The notes under the pieces were generated by a model. It saw only the letters and a program-made list of their open reading frames with translations. It ran no database searches and was not told where the DNA came from. A program made the translations under genes and the position numbers. From contig NZ_BMMS01000001.1 in assembly GCF_014646055.1 (NCBI RefSeq), positions 333,892 to 397,891 on the forward strand: a stretch of 64,000 nt of DNA, written 5' to 3'. This document shows positions 1 through 8,310 of this stretch, piece by piece (position 1 is the first letter of the stretch; the number at the start of each line of letters is the position of its first letter). Origin of the DNA: Wenjunlia tyrosinilytica (GTDB taxonomy: Bacteria; Actinomycetota; Actinomycetes; Streptomycetales; Streptomycetaceae).

Positions 1-15
1 GGCCGGAAGGGCCGG

Positions 16-453
16 TCAGGCCTTGTGGACGAAGATGTAGTGCGGGCCGCTGGGCGCCAGCTCGAACTCCTCGCCGACCGCCGTGAAGCCGGCCCGCTCG
101 TAGAAGCCCCGGGCGCTGGTGCGGCCGTTGCACCACACCACCTCGGCGCCGCGTTCGGCGGCGGCCCCGATGCCCGCCGCGATCAGCGCGGCCCCGTACC
201 CCTGGCCGCGCACCTCGGGCGCGGTGCCCATGCCGCGGAAGCGGTAGGCGGTGGCGCCCGGGGCACCGTCCCAGGGGTCGGGGAAGAAGGTGACGCAGCC
301 GACGACACGCCCTTGCTCGTCCCAGGCGGCGAGGTGGAACGTGTCCGGGCGCGCGTCCTCCGGGTAATGGGCCGCCTCAGCGGGCATTCCGGTACGGAGC
401 ACCTGGTGCCGCAGGTCGAAGATGTCGGCGAGCGAGGTGACGGCTGTGCGCAT
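16..453 (-). CDS. GNAT family N-acetyltransferase
   Basis: A 145-residue protein of the GCN5-related N-acetyltransferase fold, which moves an acetyl group from acetyl-CoA to an amine; the substrate cannot be read from the sequence. Motif A, the acetyl-CoA pyrophosphate loop, is visible as VRGQGYGAAL near residue 80, followed by the late GNAT motif RGFYERAGF near residue 120. The ATG at 453 is chosen because it lies 10 nt after the stop of the flavoprotein gene on the same strand; a longer frame exists but would run back into that gene. Probably co-transcribed with the flavoprotein. No strong Shine-Dalgarno is seen, so translation may be coupled. Confidence 0.85.
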   Translation of the reverse strand: MRTAVTSLADIFDLRHQVLRTGMPAEAAHYPEDARPDTFHLAAWDEQGRVVGCVTFFPDPWDGAPGATAYRFRGMGTAPEVRGQGYGAALIAAGIGAAAERGAEVVWCNGRTSARGFYERAGFTAVGEEFELAPSGPHYIFVHKA

Positions 454-463
454 GCCGTGGACG

Positions 464-1735
464 CTACAGGTGCCCCTCCACCAGGGATTCGAGGGGGGTG
501 TCGGGGTCGGACAGCCGCTCGGGGTCGACCTGGACCCGGCTGCGGATGAGGCGCTGGACCGGGTCGGTGACATCCCAGACATTGACGTTCATACCGGCCA
601 GCACACGTCCTTCGCGCAGCCAGAACGCGATGAACTCGCGCTTGCCGACGTCGCCGCGGCACACCACCTGGTCGTACTGGCCGGGCGCGGCATGGCCCGA
701 GTACTCCAGGCCGAGGTCGTACTGGTCGCTGAAGAAGTAGGGGACGCGGTCGTGGGCGGCGTCCTGGCCGAGCATCGAACGGGCCGCGCAGGGGCCGCCG
801 TTGAGGGCGTTGGCCCAGTGCTCGACACGGACCCGGTGGCCGAGGTGGGGGGTCTCGGCGTTGGCGACGTCCCCGGCGGCGTAGATGTCGGGATCGGAGG
901 TCCGCAGCGAGGCGTCGACCGCGATGCCGCCGCCCTCCTCACGGGGGGCGAGCGCCAGTCCGGCGTTCTCGGCCAGGGCGGTGCGGGGTGCGGCGCCGAT
1001 GGCGGCGAGTACCGCGTGGGCGGGGTGCTCGTCGCCGTCGTCGGTGGTGGCGGCGAAGACCATGCCGTCCTGGCCGGTGATGGCGGTCAGGCGGGCGCCG
1101 AAGTGGAAGGTGACGCCGTGCTGCCGGTGCAGGTCGGTGAAGAGGGAGCCGAGCTGGGGGCCCAGCACGGAGTGCAGCGGGGTCGGCTCGGGTTCGACGA
1201 TGGTCACCTCGACGCCGTAGCCGCGGGCGGCCGCGGCCACCTCGAGGCCGATCCAGCCGGCGCCCGCGATCAGCAGGCGGCCGTTCTCCCGGCCGAGGCT
1301 GGCCAGGGTGCCGCGCAGAAGCTCCGCGTGGGCGATCCGGCGCAGGTGGTGGACGCCGGCGAGGTCGGTGCCGGGGATGTCGAGGCGGCGGGGTTCGGCG
1401 CCGGTGGCGAGGAGCAGTTTGTCGTACCGGATGACGCTGCCGTCGCCGAGCCGGACGGTTTTGGCGGCCCGGTCGAGGTGGGTGACGGTCTGCCCGAGGT
1501 GCAGTTCGACGTCGTGGTTGGCGTACCAGCCGGGTTCGTGGACGAAGACGGAGGCCCGGTCCTTCTCCCCGGTGAGGAATCCCTTGGACAGGGGAGGCCG
1601 CTCGTACGGGGGGTCGAGCTCGTCGCCGATCAGGATGACCCTGCCGGAGAAATTCTCCGACCGGAGGGTCTGGGCCGCCTTGGCCCCGGCCAGGCCTCCT
1701 CCGACGATCACAAACGTCTGGTCTGCGTCCACCAC
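464..1735 (-). CDS. NAD(P)/FAD-dependent oxidoreductase, ferredoxin reductase type
   Basis: A 423-residue flavoprotein of the putidaredoxin/rhodocoxin reductase type, which passes electrons from NAD(P)H through FAD to a ferredoxin serving a P450 or Rieske oxygenase. The FAD-binding VGGGLAGAKAA is at the N-terminus, the NAD(P) Rossmann motif GAGWIGLEVAAAARG near residue 155, and the second FAD motif IYAAGDVAN near residue 285. The remainder fits the reductase C-terminal domain. The start is one of two adjacent GTG codons (1735 or 1732); GGAG lies six bases upstream of the first. No ferredoxin, P450 or oxygenase lies nearby, so the electron acceptor is unknown. Confidence 0.9.
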   Translation of the reverse strand: MVDADQTFVIVGGGLAGAKAAQTLRSENFSGRVILIGDELDPPYERPPLSKGFLTGEKDRASVFVHEPGWYANHDVELHLGQTVTHLDRAAKTVRLGDGSVIRYDKLLLATGAEPRRLDIPGTDLAGVHHLRRIAHAELLRGTLASLGRENGRLLIAGAGWIGLEVAAAARGYGVEVTIVEPEPTPLHSVLGPQLGSLFTDLHRQHGVTFHFGARLTAITGQDGMVFAATTDDGDEHPAHAVLAAIGAAPRTALAENAGLALAPREEGGGIAVDASLRTSDPDIYAAGDVANAETPHLGHRVRVEHWANALNGGPCAARSMLGQDAAHDRVPYFFSDQYDLGLEYSGHAAPGQYDQVVCRGDVGKREFIAFWLREGRVLAGMNVNVWDVTDPVQRLIRSRVQVDPERLSDPDTPLESLVEGHL

Positions 1736-2093
1736 CGTGCACTCCGATCTCGCGTCGTCCCCGTCGTCCCCCGTGTACGTACCGTGCCTCCCCGGCGGCC
1801 CGTGTCCTTGGTTGGAGCGTGCCGCACCGGGCCGCTCCCGTGAAGAGCACGGGAATGAGACACCATTGTCACTCTCAAGATCGGCCCGGCACAAAAGCCC
1901 GCGCACCACTGGGCGCGCCCGCGCGACCGGCTCTTCGCGCGCCGACCGTGCGGCCGCGCGCGCTCCTTCGGGGAGCGCATGCCTCTCGCGCACACCGACT
2001 GGTTGTCACGGGAAGGCATCCGATCATGCGATCGGACGTACCTCGGCCCGATCGGGTTCCGGTGGCCGGTCCGGCGCACTCCCGTCGTACCCC
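1736..2093. other. 358-bp intergenic region upstream of the flavoprotein gene
   Basis: Both neighbours are on the minus strand, so this stretch should hold the promoter of the flavoprotein operon and the 3' end of the dGTPase-like transcript. No convincing gene is seen. The only ordered element I found is a palindrome at 2019-2036. Confidence 0.6.
2019..2036. promoter_or_regulatory. 18-bp palindrome, possible operator
   Basis: TCCGATC-ATGC-GATCGGA has perfect 7-bp arms around a 4-bp centre. It sits about 285 bp upstream of the flavoprotein start and 58 bp past the dGTPase-like stop. It is too short and lacks a T-run for a convincing terminator, so an operator is possible. The regulator is unknown. 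Confidence 0.3.
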
Positions 2094-3404
2094 TCAGCGC
2101 ACCACCAGGCGCTCGTGTAGGGCGACCGCCGAGGCGTCCGTCAGGGACGCGATCTGGTCGACGACCGCGCGCAGGCGGGCGCGGTCGTCGCCGGCGCGGT
2201 GGTACAGCGTCCGGAACGGAGGGGCCAGGGCTTCGGGGGCTCTGCGCATCAGGGCCTCGCCCAGTTCGGCCATGACGACGCGCTGGTGCCTGCGGCGGCG
2301 TTCCTGGTCGGCGCGCTGCATGACGTAGCGGTTGGCCACGCCCTTGAGCACGGCGCATTCCAGCCGTGCGGCGCGGGGCACGACCAGTTCGGCCTGGTAG
2401 CGGGTGAGCCGCCCCGGTCCGTGGCGGGCGCGGGTGGCCCGCTCCGCCTCCAGGCAGAACCGGCCGATGAGCTGGCTGGTGGCGTCCTTCAGACGGGCCT
2501 CGGCGACGGCCGACCCGTCGTAGGAGTGCGGCCACCACTCCTGGTCGTGCAGCCGGTCGAGCGCCTGGGCCAGTTCCTCGGTGTCCGCGTCCGGGGCGTA
2601 CCGCTTCACGGTCAGCTCGAACAGGTCCCTGCGCTCGGGCTCCGCGAGCAGCAGGCCGGGGTCGAGGTGTCCGGCGTGCAGCCCGTCCTCGAGGTCGTGC
2701 ACGGAGTAGGCGACGTCGTCCGCCCAGTCCATGACCTGCGCCTCGAAGCACTGGCGGCCCTCGGGGGCGCCCTCGCGCAGCCAGGCGAAGACCGGTGCGT
2801 CGTCCTCGTACACGCCGAACTTGGGCGACCGCGGGCCGTCGGGCCCCTCTGCCCGGGTCCAGGGGTATTTGGTTGCGGCGTCGAGGGCCGCCCGAGTGAG
2901 ATTGAGCCCGACGCTGCGCTCGCCGTCGCCGTCGGGGACGAACCGCTTGGGCTCCAGGCGGGTGAGCAGGCGCAGCGACTGCGCGTTCCCCTCGAAGCCC
3001 CCGCAGTCGGCGGCGAACGCGTTGAGCGCCTGCTCTCCGTTGTGGCCGAACGGGGGGTGGCCGAGGTCGTGCGCCAGGCACGCGGTCTCCACGAGGTCCG
3101 GATCGCAGCCGAGGGCGGCGCCGAGCTCACGGCCGACCTGCGCGCACTCCAGGGAGTGGGTGAGCCGGGTGCGCGGGCTCGTATTGATCTCGGGGGCGAC
3201 CTCCAGCGGCGCCACCACCTGGGTCTTGCCCGCGAGCCGCCGCAGCGCCGCCGAGTGCAGCACACGCGCCCGGTCCCGCTGGAACGCGGTGCGCCCGGGC
3301 CGCTTGTCCGGCTCGGACACCCAGCGTTCCTGTGCCGAGATGTCGTAGCCGGTGGCGGTCTGGTCCTGCGCGATCCCGTCCATACCCGGCACGGTAACCG
3401 CCAT
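2094..3404 (-). CDS. dgt: deoxyguanosinetriphosphate triphosphohydrolase-like protein
   Basis: A 436-residue HD-domain hydrolase of the Dgt/dNTPase family, which cleaves dGTP or other dNTPs to the deoxynucleoside and triphosphate and so helps control the dNTP pool. The metal site is complete: H83 in RLTHSLE, H112-D113 and H116 in [11 protein letters not shown], and the later Asp in [12 protein letters not shown]. The N-terminal signature ([26 protein letters not shown], residues 38-63) is typical of bacterial dNTPases. The start at 3404 gives family length; an in-frame ATG at residue 8 is a possible alternative. The small ORF at 3443-3598 ends 38 bp upstream and may share the transcript. Confidence 0.93.
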   Translation of the reverse strand: MAVTVPGMDGIAQDQTATGYDISAQERWVSEPDKRPGRTAFQRDRARVLHSAALRRLAGKTQVVAPLEVAPEINTSPRTRLTHSLECAQVGRELGAALGCDPDLVETACLAHDLGHPPFGHNGEQALNAFAADCGGFEGNAQSLRLLTRLEPKRFVPDGDGERSVGLNLTRAALDAATKYPWTRAEGPDGPRSPKFGVYEDDAPVFAWLREGAPEGRQCFEAQVMDWADDVAYSVHDLEDGLHAGHLDPGLLLAEPERRDLFELTVKRYAPDADTEELAQALDRLHDQEWWPHSYDGSAVAEARLKDATSQLIGRFCLEAERATRARHGPGRLTRYQAELVVPRAARLECAVLKGVANRYVMQRADQERRRRHQRVVMAELGEALMRRAPEALAPPFRTLYHRAGDDRARLRAVVDQIASLTDASAVALHERLVVR

Positions 3405-3442
3405 CGGCGACGATCAGTCCCCCGACGGGTGTCGGGGCGGTT

Positions 3443-3598
3443 TCAGTGCGGCGTGTGCTCGGGTCCCGAGGGCGGCGGCGGGGCGGGCGGCGCGAGCCGG
3501 GAGAGCTGGTCGGCGAGCTGTGCGTCGATCCTGGACATCAGCTGCGCTGTGCTGTCGAGGGTGGATTCCGGGCCGAGGTGTGCTGTCAGGGCCGTCAT
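3443..3598 (-). CDS. small hypothetical protein upstream of dgt
   Basis: A 51-codon ORF reading MTALTAHLGPESTL and ending in a Pro-rich tail (PPAPPPPSG). Third-position GC is high, as in neighbouring genes, and a short amphipathic stretch (STAQLMSRIDAQLADQLSRL) looks helical. It precedes dgt on the same strand by 38 bp. I recognise no family. No clear ribosome binding site is present; instead the hairpin at 3610-3627 lies 11 bp ahead of the ATG. It could be a real small protein or an open frame in the dgt leader. Confidence 0.4.
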   Translation of the reverse strand: MTALTAHLGPESTLDSTAQLMSRIDAQLADQLSRLAPPAPPPPSGPEHTPH

Positions 3599-3609
3599 GG
3601 GTCGAGTGT

Positions 3610-3627
3610 GGGCAACGGGTGTTGCCC
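3610..3627. promoter_or_regulatory. short inverted repeat in the dgt/response-regulator divergent region
   Basis: GGGCAAC-GGGT-GTTGCCC has perfect 7-bp arms with a 4-base loop. It is located between the divergent dgt transcript and the two-component operon, 11 bp from the small ORF start. It may be an operator or a leader hairpin; no regulator is identified. Confidence 0.3.
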
Positions 3628-3817
3628 ACTGGTTGCCTGCGGGTCACATATGGACGATCCGCCAGGGACCGCGCCATGGCCTTCGCCACGACTGGCCGCA
3701 GCACACGGCCGAAGCACATGATCGACCGCCGCGCAGCAATGTGATCGTCCCGTAACAATTACTCACCCATACGACCTCGGCAAATGAATTCGCACACGCT
3801 GTGCAGATACTGAGCAG

Positions 3818-4504
3818 ATGCCACGTGTCCTGCTCATAGAAGACGATCGCGCCGTGCGCGAAGGGGTGGAACTCGCCCTGCGCCGGCAGGGACACGACGT
3901 CGCCGCGGTCGAGACCGGTGAGGACGGGCTGGCCCGCCTGCGGTCGTTCCGCCCGGACGTCGTGGTGCTCGATCTGATGCTGCCCGGCATGACCGGCCTG
4001 GAGGTGTGCCGCCGGATCAGGGCCACCGACCAGGTGCCCATCCTCATGGCGACCGCCCGGGGCGACGACGTGGACGTCATCGTCGGGCTCGAGGCGGGGG
4101 CCGACGACTACGTGGTCAAACCCGTCCAGGCACGGGTGCTCGAGGCACGGATACGCGCGGTGCTGCGAAGGGTCGTCGGCACCACTGACGGCAGCGTGCC
4201 CCGCGTGGAGGTGCACGGCGACCTCACCGTCGACCGGGCCGGGCTCACCGTGACCCACCGCGGCGAGCCGATCCCGCTCGCCCCGTCCGAGCTGCGGCTC
4301 CTGCTCGTGCTCTCGGCCTCCCCCGGCCAGGTCTTCAGCCGCCAGCAGTTGCTGGAGTCGGTGTGGGAGCACAGCTACCACGGCGACTCACGGCTGGTGG
4401 ACGCCTGTGTGAAGAGGCTGCGCACCAAGATGGGAGAACCCGCGGGCCAGCCCCGCTATGTGCAGACCGTGCGCGGTTTCGGCTATCGGTTCCAGGCCCA
4501 ATGA
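3818..4504 (+). CDS. response regulator, OmpR/PhoB family (AfsQ1-like)
   Basis: A 228-residue two-component response regulator. The receiver domain (residues 1-115) has the acidic pair in IEDD, the phosphoacceptor D52 in VVLDLMLPG, T79 and K101 in VVKPVQ. A winged-helix DNA-binding domain follows (about 130-226), with SRQQLLESVWEHSYHGDSRLVDACVKRLR as the recognition region. The sequence strongly resembles AfsQ1-type regulators of Streptomyces. The paired kinase starts 24 bp after its stop, and the stop overlaps a decoy ATG as ATGA. A possible -10 (GATACT, 3806-3811) ends 6 bp before the ATG, so the message may be leaderless or nearly so. The signal and target genes are unknown. Confidence 0.92.
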   Translation: MPRVLLIEDDRAVREGVELALRRQGHDVAAVETGEDGLARLRSFRPDVVVLDLMLPGMTGLEVCRRIRATDQVPILMATARGDDVDVIVGLEAGADDYVVKPVQARVLEARIRAVLRRVVGTTDGSVPRVEVHGDLTVDRAGLTVTHRGEPIPLAPSELRLLLVLSASPGQVFSRQQLLESVWEHSYHGDSRLVDACVKRLRTKMGEPAGQPRYVQTVRGFGYRFQAQ

Positions 4505-4541
4505 AGGCGCCCCAATGAAGGCGCCCCGATGAAGGCGCCTC
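4501..4541 (+). repeat. triplicated 14-bp start region making two coupled micro-ORFs
   Basis: Three tandem copies of ATGAAGGCGCC(C/T)Cx begin at 4501, 4515 and 4529. Copy 1 overlaps the regulator stop as ATGA and encodes MKAPQ-stop (4501-4518). Its stop overlaps the ATG of copy 2 as ATGA, which encodes MKAPR-stop (4515-4532). That stop again overlaps the ATG of copy 3, the kinase start. Because 14 is not a multiple of 3, each copy is in a different frame, yet each junction keeps the coupling geometry. Confidence 0.85.
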
Positions 4542-6004
4542 CGCTCCTGCGCGGCCTGCGGATCCGCCTCGTCGTCGCGTTCGCCCTCGTGGCGGCGGTC
4601 AGCGCGCTCACCACAGGCGCGCTGACCTACCGGGAGGCCCGTACGGGGGTGCTCCAGCAGAGCCAGGACACCGTGGTCAAGCAGTTCCGCGACCACGTCA
4701 ACACGCTCGCGCTCACGGTCCGCTTCCCCCTCGACCAGGAGTCCCTCGACACGTTCGCCGGGGATGTCGCCCGCGCCGGGCGCTCCCAGAGCTGGCGGGT
4801 GCTGGCGGCCTTCGGACCGCTGCGGTCCACCTCCACCCCGGGCGACTCCTTCCGGGATCTGACCCCGCGGATGCGCGAGGCGGTGCACAAGCGGCCGGCG
4901 ACCGTCTTCCAGCGCGTCGTCAGGGGCGGCCACTCCTCGCTCGTCGTCGGCCTGCCCGTCACCTTCGCCGCCGCGCGGGACGGCAGGGTGAGGGCTTCCG
5001 GGCTCGAGGTCTTCCTGATCGTTCCGCAGACGAACGAGCAGGCGTACGCGGACGCCCTGGTCACCGCGGTCGAGCGGGCCACCGTCCCCGCGCTGGTCCT
5101 GGCCGTCCTCCTCGCGCTGCTGGCCGCCCGGGGAGTGCTGCGCCCGGTCCGTGAGCTGCGGCGGGCCGCCCGCGACATGGCGCGGGGCAACCTCGACACC
5201 CGGCTGAGGGTCAATGGCTCCGACGAGCTCGCCGACCTGTCCAGGACATTCAACGAGACCGCCGCCGCACTCGCGGAGTCCATGGCGGAGCTGCGGCGGA
5301 TGGAGGCGCGGGCCCGGCGCTTCGCCGCCGACGTCTCGCACGAACTGCGCACCCCGCTGGCGGCGATGTCGGCCGTCACCGACGTCCTGGACGAGGACGC
5401 GGCCGGACTCGACGGTGACACCGCCACCGCCGTGCGGCTGATCAGCGAGGAGACCGTGAAGCTCGCCCGGCTCGTCGACGACCTCATGGAGATCTCCCGC
5501 TTCGACGCGGGGGCGGCATCCCTGCACCTGGACGAGGTGGACCTCGGCGAGTCCGTACGCCGGACGCTGTCGTCCCGGGCGTGGCAGGACTCGGTGGAGA
5601 CGGAGCTGCCGGAGGTGCCGCTGCGCGGCCGGCTGGACCCGCGCAGGCTGGACGTGGTGGTGGCCAACCTCGTCGGCAACGCCCTGCGGCACGGAGCGCG
5701 CCCGGTCCGGCTGCGCCTGACCGCCGAGGAGAGCGCGGACGGGGAACGGTGGGCGGTGCTGGAGGTCTCCGACAGCGGTTCCGGGATACCCGCCGATGTG
5801 CTGCCGCACGTCTTCGAGCGCTTCTTCAAGGCCGACAACGCCCGCGTCAGGACCGAGGGCAGCGGGCTGGGGCTCGCCATCACCGCGGAGAACGTCCATC
5901 TGCACGGCGGCACCGTCCGAGTCGCCAACCGGCCCGGAGGCGGCGCCGTCTTCACCGTCGGGCTGCCGCTGTGGGCGCACCGTTCCGAGGAGGCTTCCTC
6001 ATGA
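4529..6004 (+). CDS. sensor histidine kinase with HAMP domain
   Basis: A 491-residue membrane kinase that phosphorylates the regulator just upstream. TM1 is at about residues 9-31, an extracytoplasmic sensing domain runs to about 183, TM2 follows (LVLAVLLALLAARGVL), then HAMP. The H-box FAADVSHELRTPLAA carries H271; the N-box VANLVGNALRHG carries N384; the ATP lid boxes are DSGSGIP and EGSGLGLAI. The ATG at 4529 is the only one of three tandem ATGs in the kinase frame; none has a Shine-Dalgarno, so initiation probably depends on reinitiation after the upstream stops. Its stop overlaps the lipoprotein ATG (ATGA at 6001). Confidence 0.93.
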   Translation: MKAPPLLRGLRIRLVVAFALVAAVSALTTGALTYREARTGVLQQSQDTVVKQFRDHVNTLALTVRFPLDQESLDTFAGDVARAGRSQSWRVLAAFGPLRSTSTPGDSFRDLTPRMREAVHKRPATVFQRVVRGGHSSLVVGLPVTFAAARDGRVRASGLEVFLIVPQTNEQAYADALVTAVERATVPALVLAVLLALLAARGVLRPVRELRRAARDMARGNLDTRLRVNGSDELADLSRTFNETAAALAESMAELRRMEARARRFAADVSHELRTPLAAMSAVTDVLDEDAAGLDGDTATAVRLISEETVKLARLVDDLMEISRFDAGAASLHLDEVDLGESVRRTLSSRAWQDSVETELPEVPLRGRLDPRRLDVVVANLVGNALRHGARPVRLRLTAEESADGERWAVLEVSDSGSGIPADVLPHVFERFFKADNARVRTEGSGLGLAITAENVHLHGGTVRVANRPGGGAVFTVGLPLWAHRSEEASS

Positions 6005-6519
6005 GGTCGAGCAGCGCCGGGAGTGTGTGGCGGACAAGTGTGGGGCGCGGGTACGCCGCCGCTGTGCTGTTCACGCTGGCGGGCACCGCGCTGTCCGGGT
6101 GCGAGATCCCGGCCACGGGTGTGGTGGAGGCGGGCGAGCCCGCGACGGGGATCCAGGGGACCACGACGGTCTACTTCGTCGAGGGCGGCGAACTGCGGCC
6201 CTCGCCGCGGTGGCTCGACGTCCCGGTCGGCATCCGGGCGGCGCTGGAGCTCCTCTCCAACGGCCCCGACGAATCCGAGCGCAGCCAGGGCCTGGTCACC
6301 GAACTCCCCCCGGGGCTGCGGCCCGAGAAGGTGACGGTCAAGGGCGCGAGTGTGGTGCTCGTCCTGCCCATGGATGTGCGGCGGCTCAGTGAGCGGGCCG
6401 TGGGCCAGCTGGTGTGCACGGCCGCCGACGCCCGTGCGGTGGAGGCGCCGGGCACCGGCCCGGTCGAGGTGACCCTGCGGGGCGCGGGCTCCGAACGCGC
6501 CCCGCAGCGCTGCTGGTGA
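6001..6519 (+). CDS. GerMN-type lipoprotein of the two-component operon
   Basis: A 172-residue predicted lipoprotein. The signal peptide ends with the lipobox LSGC (C34). The mature part (TTTVYFVEGG...GIRAALELLSNGP...TELPPGL) resembles the GerMN domain also found in mycobacterial LpqB, which works with the MtrAB two-component system. The start overlaps the kinase stop by four bases, so the two are translationally coupled. By analogy with LpqB this protein may sit outside the membrane and tune the kinase; this is inference. Its stop lies 6 bp from the stop of the convergent STAS gene. Confidence 0.88.
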   Translation: MRSSSAGSVWRTSVGRGYAAAVLFTLAGTALSGCEIPATGVVEAGEPATGIQGTTTVYFVEGGELRPSPRWLDVPVGIRAALELLSNGPDESERSQGLVTELPPGLRPEKVTVKGASVVLVLPMDVRRLSERAVGQLVCTAADARAVEAPGTGPVEVTLRGAGSERAPQRCW

Positions 6520-6525
6520 CGGACG

Positions 6526-6906
6526 TCAGGCGGCGGCCAGCGGCGCCTTGACGGGAGGCGGCCCGACGGGCGCGACGGGCACGATGGTCAACGGGAACGG
6601 CTCCGACCGGCTCGCCCGCTCCAGGGCCTGACGCGTGGGTGACTCCTCCGGTACCGCGATCCCGAGCCGGGCGCCCAGCGCACGGGCCCGCCGGTTGGCG
6701 CGAATGAGGGCGGGCACGCCGCAGCACTCGCACACCACCGCGCAATCGGTCAGATCCACGATGACGTCACGGGCACCGCGGTTGAGCAGGATCAGCAGCT
6801 GCTCCCGGACCTGAACCGCGTTGGAGCAGGCGAGTTCCTGGAGGCGGGCGCGTGCCGCCCCGCCCTCGACGGACTCCAAACCGAGTGCCTGGAAGTCGAT
6901 GCGCAT
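6526..6906 (-). CDS. STAS-domain protein with ECCG in place of the phospho-acceptor motif
   Basis: A 126-residue STAS-domain protein of the kind that acts as anti-sigma factor antagonist. The core beta-strand VIVDLTDCAV matches RsbV/SpoIIAA-type proteins, but where those carry DS(S/T)G, with the regulatory Ser, this protein has ECCG preceded by another Cys (CAVVCECCG). It therefore cannot be controlled by the usual Ser phosphorylation, and four cysteines lie in ten residues. A Pro/Ala-rich tail ends the protein. No anti-sigma factor or sigma factor gene is adjacent. The function is unknown; redox or metal response is a possibility only. Confidence 0.8.
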   Translation of the reverse strand: MRIDFQALGLESVEGGAARARLQELACSNAVQVREQLLILLNRGARDVIVDLTDCAVVCECCGVPALIRANRRARALGARLGIAVPEESPTRQALERASRSEPFPLTIVPVAPVGPPPVKAPLAAA

Positions 6907-7318
6907 GGATGACTCTCTCCTTCACGAGAAGAATCCCTCGTGGGACCGATCCCTCGGGGGAAGACTTTCGGGCCGGACCCCGGGTCACAGCCGGATGACC
7001 CTTTTTCCACGGCCTACCAACTTTCATGCCCAATCCCTGCATGACGGACCTTCTTGGACCTGTGGGTCTTGTCACGGAACCGCCCGAGGTCTCGGCGAGC
7101 CGCCAGGCGGCACCGACCCGCAGGACCGGATGCGCTCCCGAGCCGAACGCCGGTCAGGCGCGGCCGGGTTGGACCCGACGGGGCGCCCGGCGCGACAGCG
7201 CGACGGAGGTCCACCCGCACCCGCCGCAGATCGGCGGGGAGCGAACTCCCGTTCACGACCGGGAGATGGGGCCAAGGAGTCGGCCATCAAACCGTCATAC
7301 GATCATGTTTCCGGTTTT
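6907..7318. other. 412-bp intergenic region between the STAS and DUF3152 genes
   Basis: This lies upstream of the STAS gene and downstream of the DUF3152 gene, both on the minus strand. It should contain the STAS promoter. I see no gene with convincing coding character, no RNA gene and no strong hairpin. Confidence 0.6.
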
Positions 7319-8113
7319 TCATTGGGTTGGAGGGCCCGTGATCGGGCGGCCGTTGCGGGTGAAGGGCCAGACGTTGGGTTTGCAGCCCTTGAGGCCCTTG
7401 ATCTGCTGCATCATCACCGGCGCGGGCTCACCGCCGCCGGGGCAGGACTCGTGGCCGTGGCCCAGGAAGTGGCCCACCTCGTGGTTGATGATGAGGGCCC
7501 GGTAGCCGGGAACGTCCTTGTCGTAGTACCGAGTCGCCAGCAGCCAGCGTTTGAGGTTGACGACCACATCCACGCCCGCCCGGCAGTTGACCTCACCGCC
7601 GGTGTCCAGGCCGGCGCCGCCGCAGATCTTGTCCACGGTGTCCGGCGTGGCCACCCGGACCACGAAGTCGGGGGTGCCGCCGGAGACCCGCCGGAAGGCC
7701 CACTGCCCGTCCCCCGTCCAACCCCGCTTGTCGGCAAGGATCGCACCGACCTCGGCGGCGACCTTGGGGGCGGACAGGCCGATACCCTTCTCCACCTCGA
7801 CCTTGTACCGCAGCAGCCGACCGCGGCCGACCTTGCCGCCGTCCCCCTCGGCGGTGGTGAACGTCCCGGAACCGGACCGGGGCACGGAGGACTCGGAGCG
7901 GCCGGGGACGTCATCACCGGCGGCCCCGACCTCGTTGCCCGGGTCCGGGCCGGAGGAGTCCCCCTCGGCATCCGTCGCCATTCCTACCGCCAGGCATCCG
8001 GCCAGCACGGCCAGCGAGGCCACCGCGGCGGGCAGCAGCCTGCTCGACCGCTTACGGGCGCGGCGGTGGCTGCGGGGCTGCGGGGTGTTGCGAGAGTGCG
8101 CTGTCACGATCAT
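7319..8113 (-). CDS. DUF3152 protein, secreted metzincin-like putative metalloprotease
   Basis: A 264-residue protein with an Arg-rich N-terminus and one hydrophobic segment (LLPAAVASLAVLAGC, residues 26-40) that could be a membrane anchor or a lipoprotein signal with lipobox LAGC. A low-complexity acidic linker follows, then the DUF3152 domain. Near the C-terminus, NHEVGHFLGHGHE (H211 onward) matches the metzincin zinc motif HExxHxxGxxH, and a Met follows (APVMMQQ) where a Met-turn would be. Activity is inferred. The start at 8113 leaves the signal region intact; a GTG two codons inside is possible. It is divergent from pqqA, 239 bp apart, which raises the question of a role in PqqA processing. 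Confidence 0.82.
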   Translation of the reverse strand: MIVTAHSRNTPQPRSHRRARKRSSRLLPAAVASLAVLAGCLAVGMATDAEGDSSGPDPGNEVGAAGDDVPGRSESSVPRSGSGTFTTAEGDGGKVGRGRLLRYKVEVEKGIGLSAPKVAAEVGAILADKRGWTGDGQWAFRRVSGGTPDFVVRVATPDTVDKICGGAGLDTGGEVNCRAGVDVVVNLKRWLLATRYYDKDVPGYRALIINHEVGHFLGHGHESCPGGGEPAPVMMQQIKGLKGCKPNVWPFTRNGRPITGPPTQ

Positions 8114-8266
8114 CAGGCTGCGGCGCCCATGTGATAGGACCTGGCCCGGATGGTCACAAAACGATAACAGCGCCGTGCCGCCGAGCCATGTCGGGAATGC
8201 GAGCAATGCTTCGGCGCCGCGCCGCCACCGCCTCAAGCGAGGGCCGCCATCAGAATGCGACAGCAC

Positions 8267-8272
8267 TTGACA
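8267..8272 (+). promoter_or_regulatory. candidate -35 (TTGACA) of the pqq operon promoter
   Basis: A perfect TTGACA lies 80 bp upstream of the pqqA ATG. The region 16-19 bp downstream (CACTAACAATCTGAG) is unusually AT-rich for this genome but has only a weak -10. If used, transcription would begin just upstream of the 8311-8329 palindrome. Confidence 0.4.
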
Positions 8273-8310
8273 GCACGCCGTCACACTAACAATCTGAGTC
8301 GCACAGGACT

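Noticed and set aside
422-1843. Plus-strand 473-codon open frame
   Set aside because: Antisense to the flavoprotein gene; Gly/Val/Ala/Asp-rich shadow with no recognisable domain.
7014-7256. Minus-strand 80-codon ORF between the STAS and DUF3152 genes
   Set aside because: Arg-rich, no ribosome binding site and no coding-like codon pattern.
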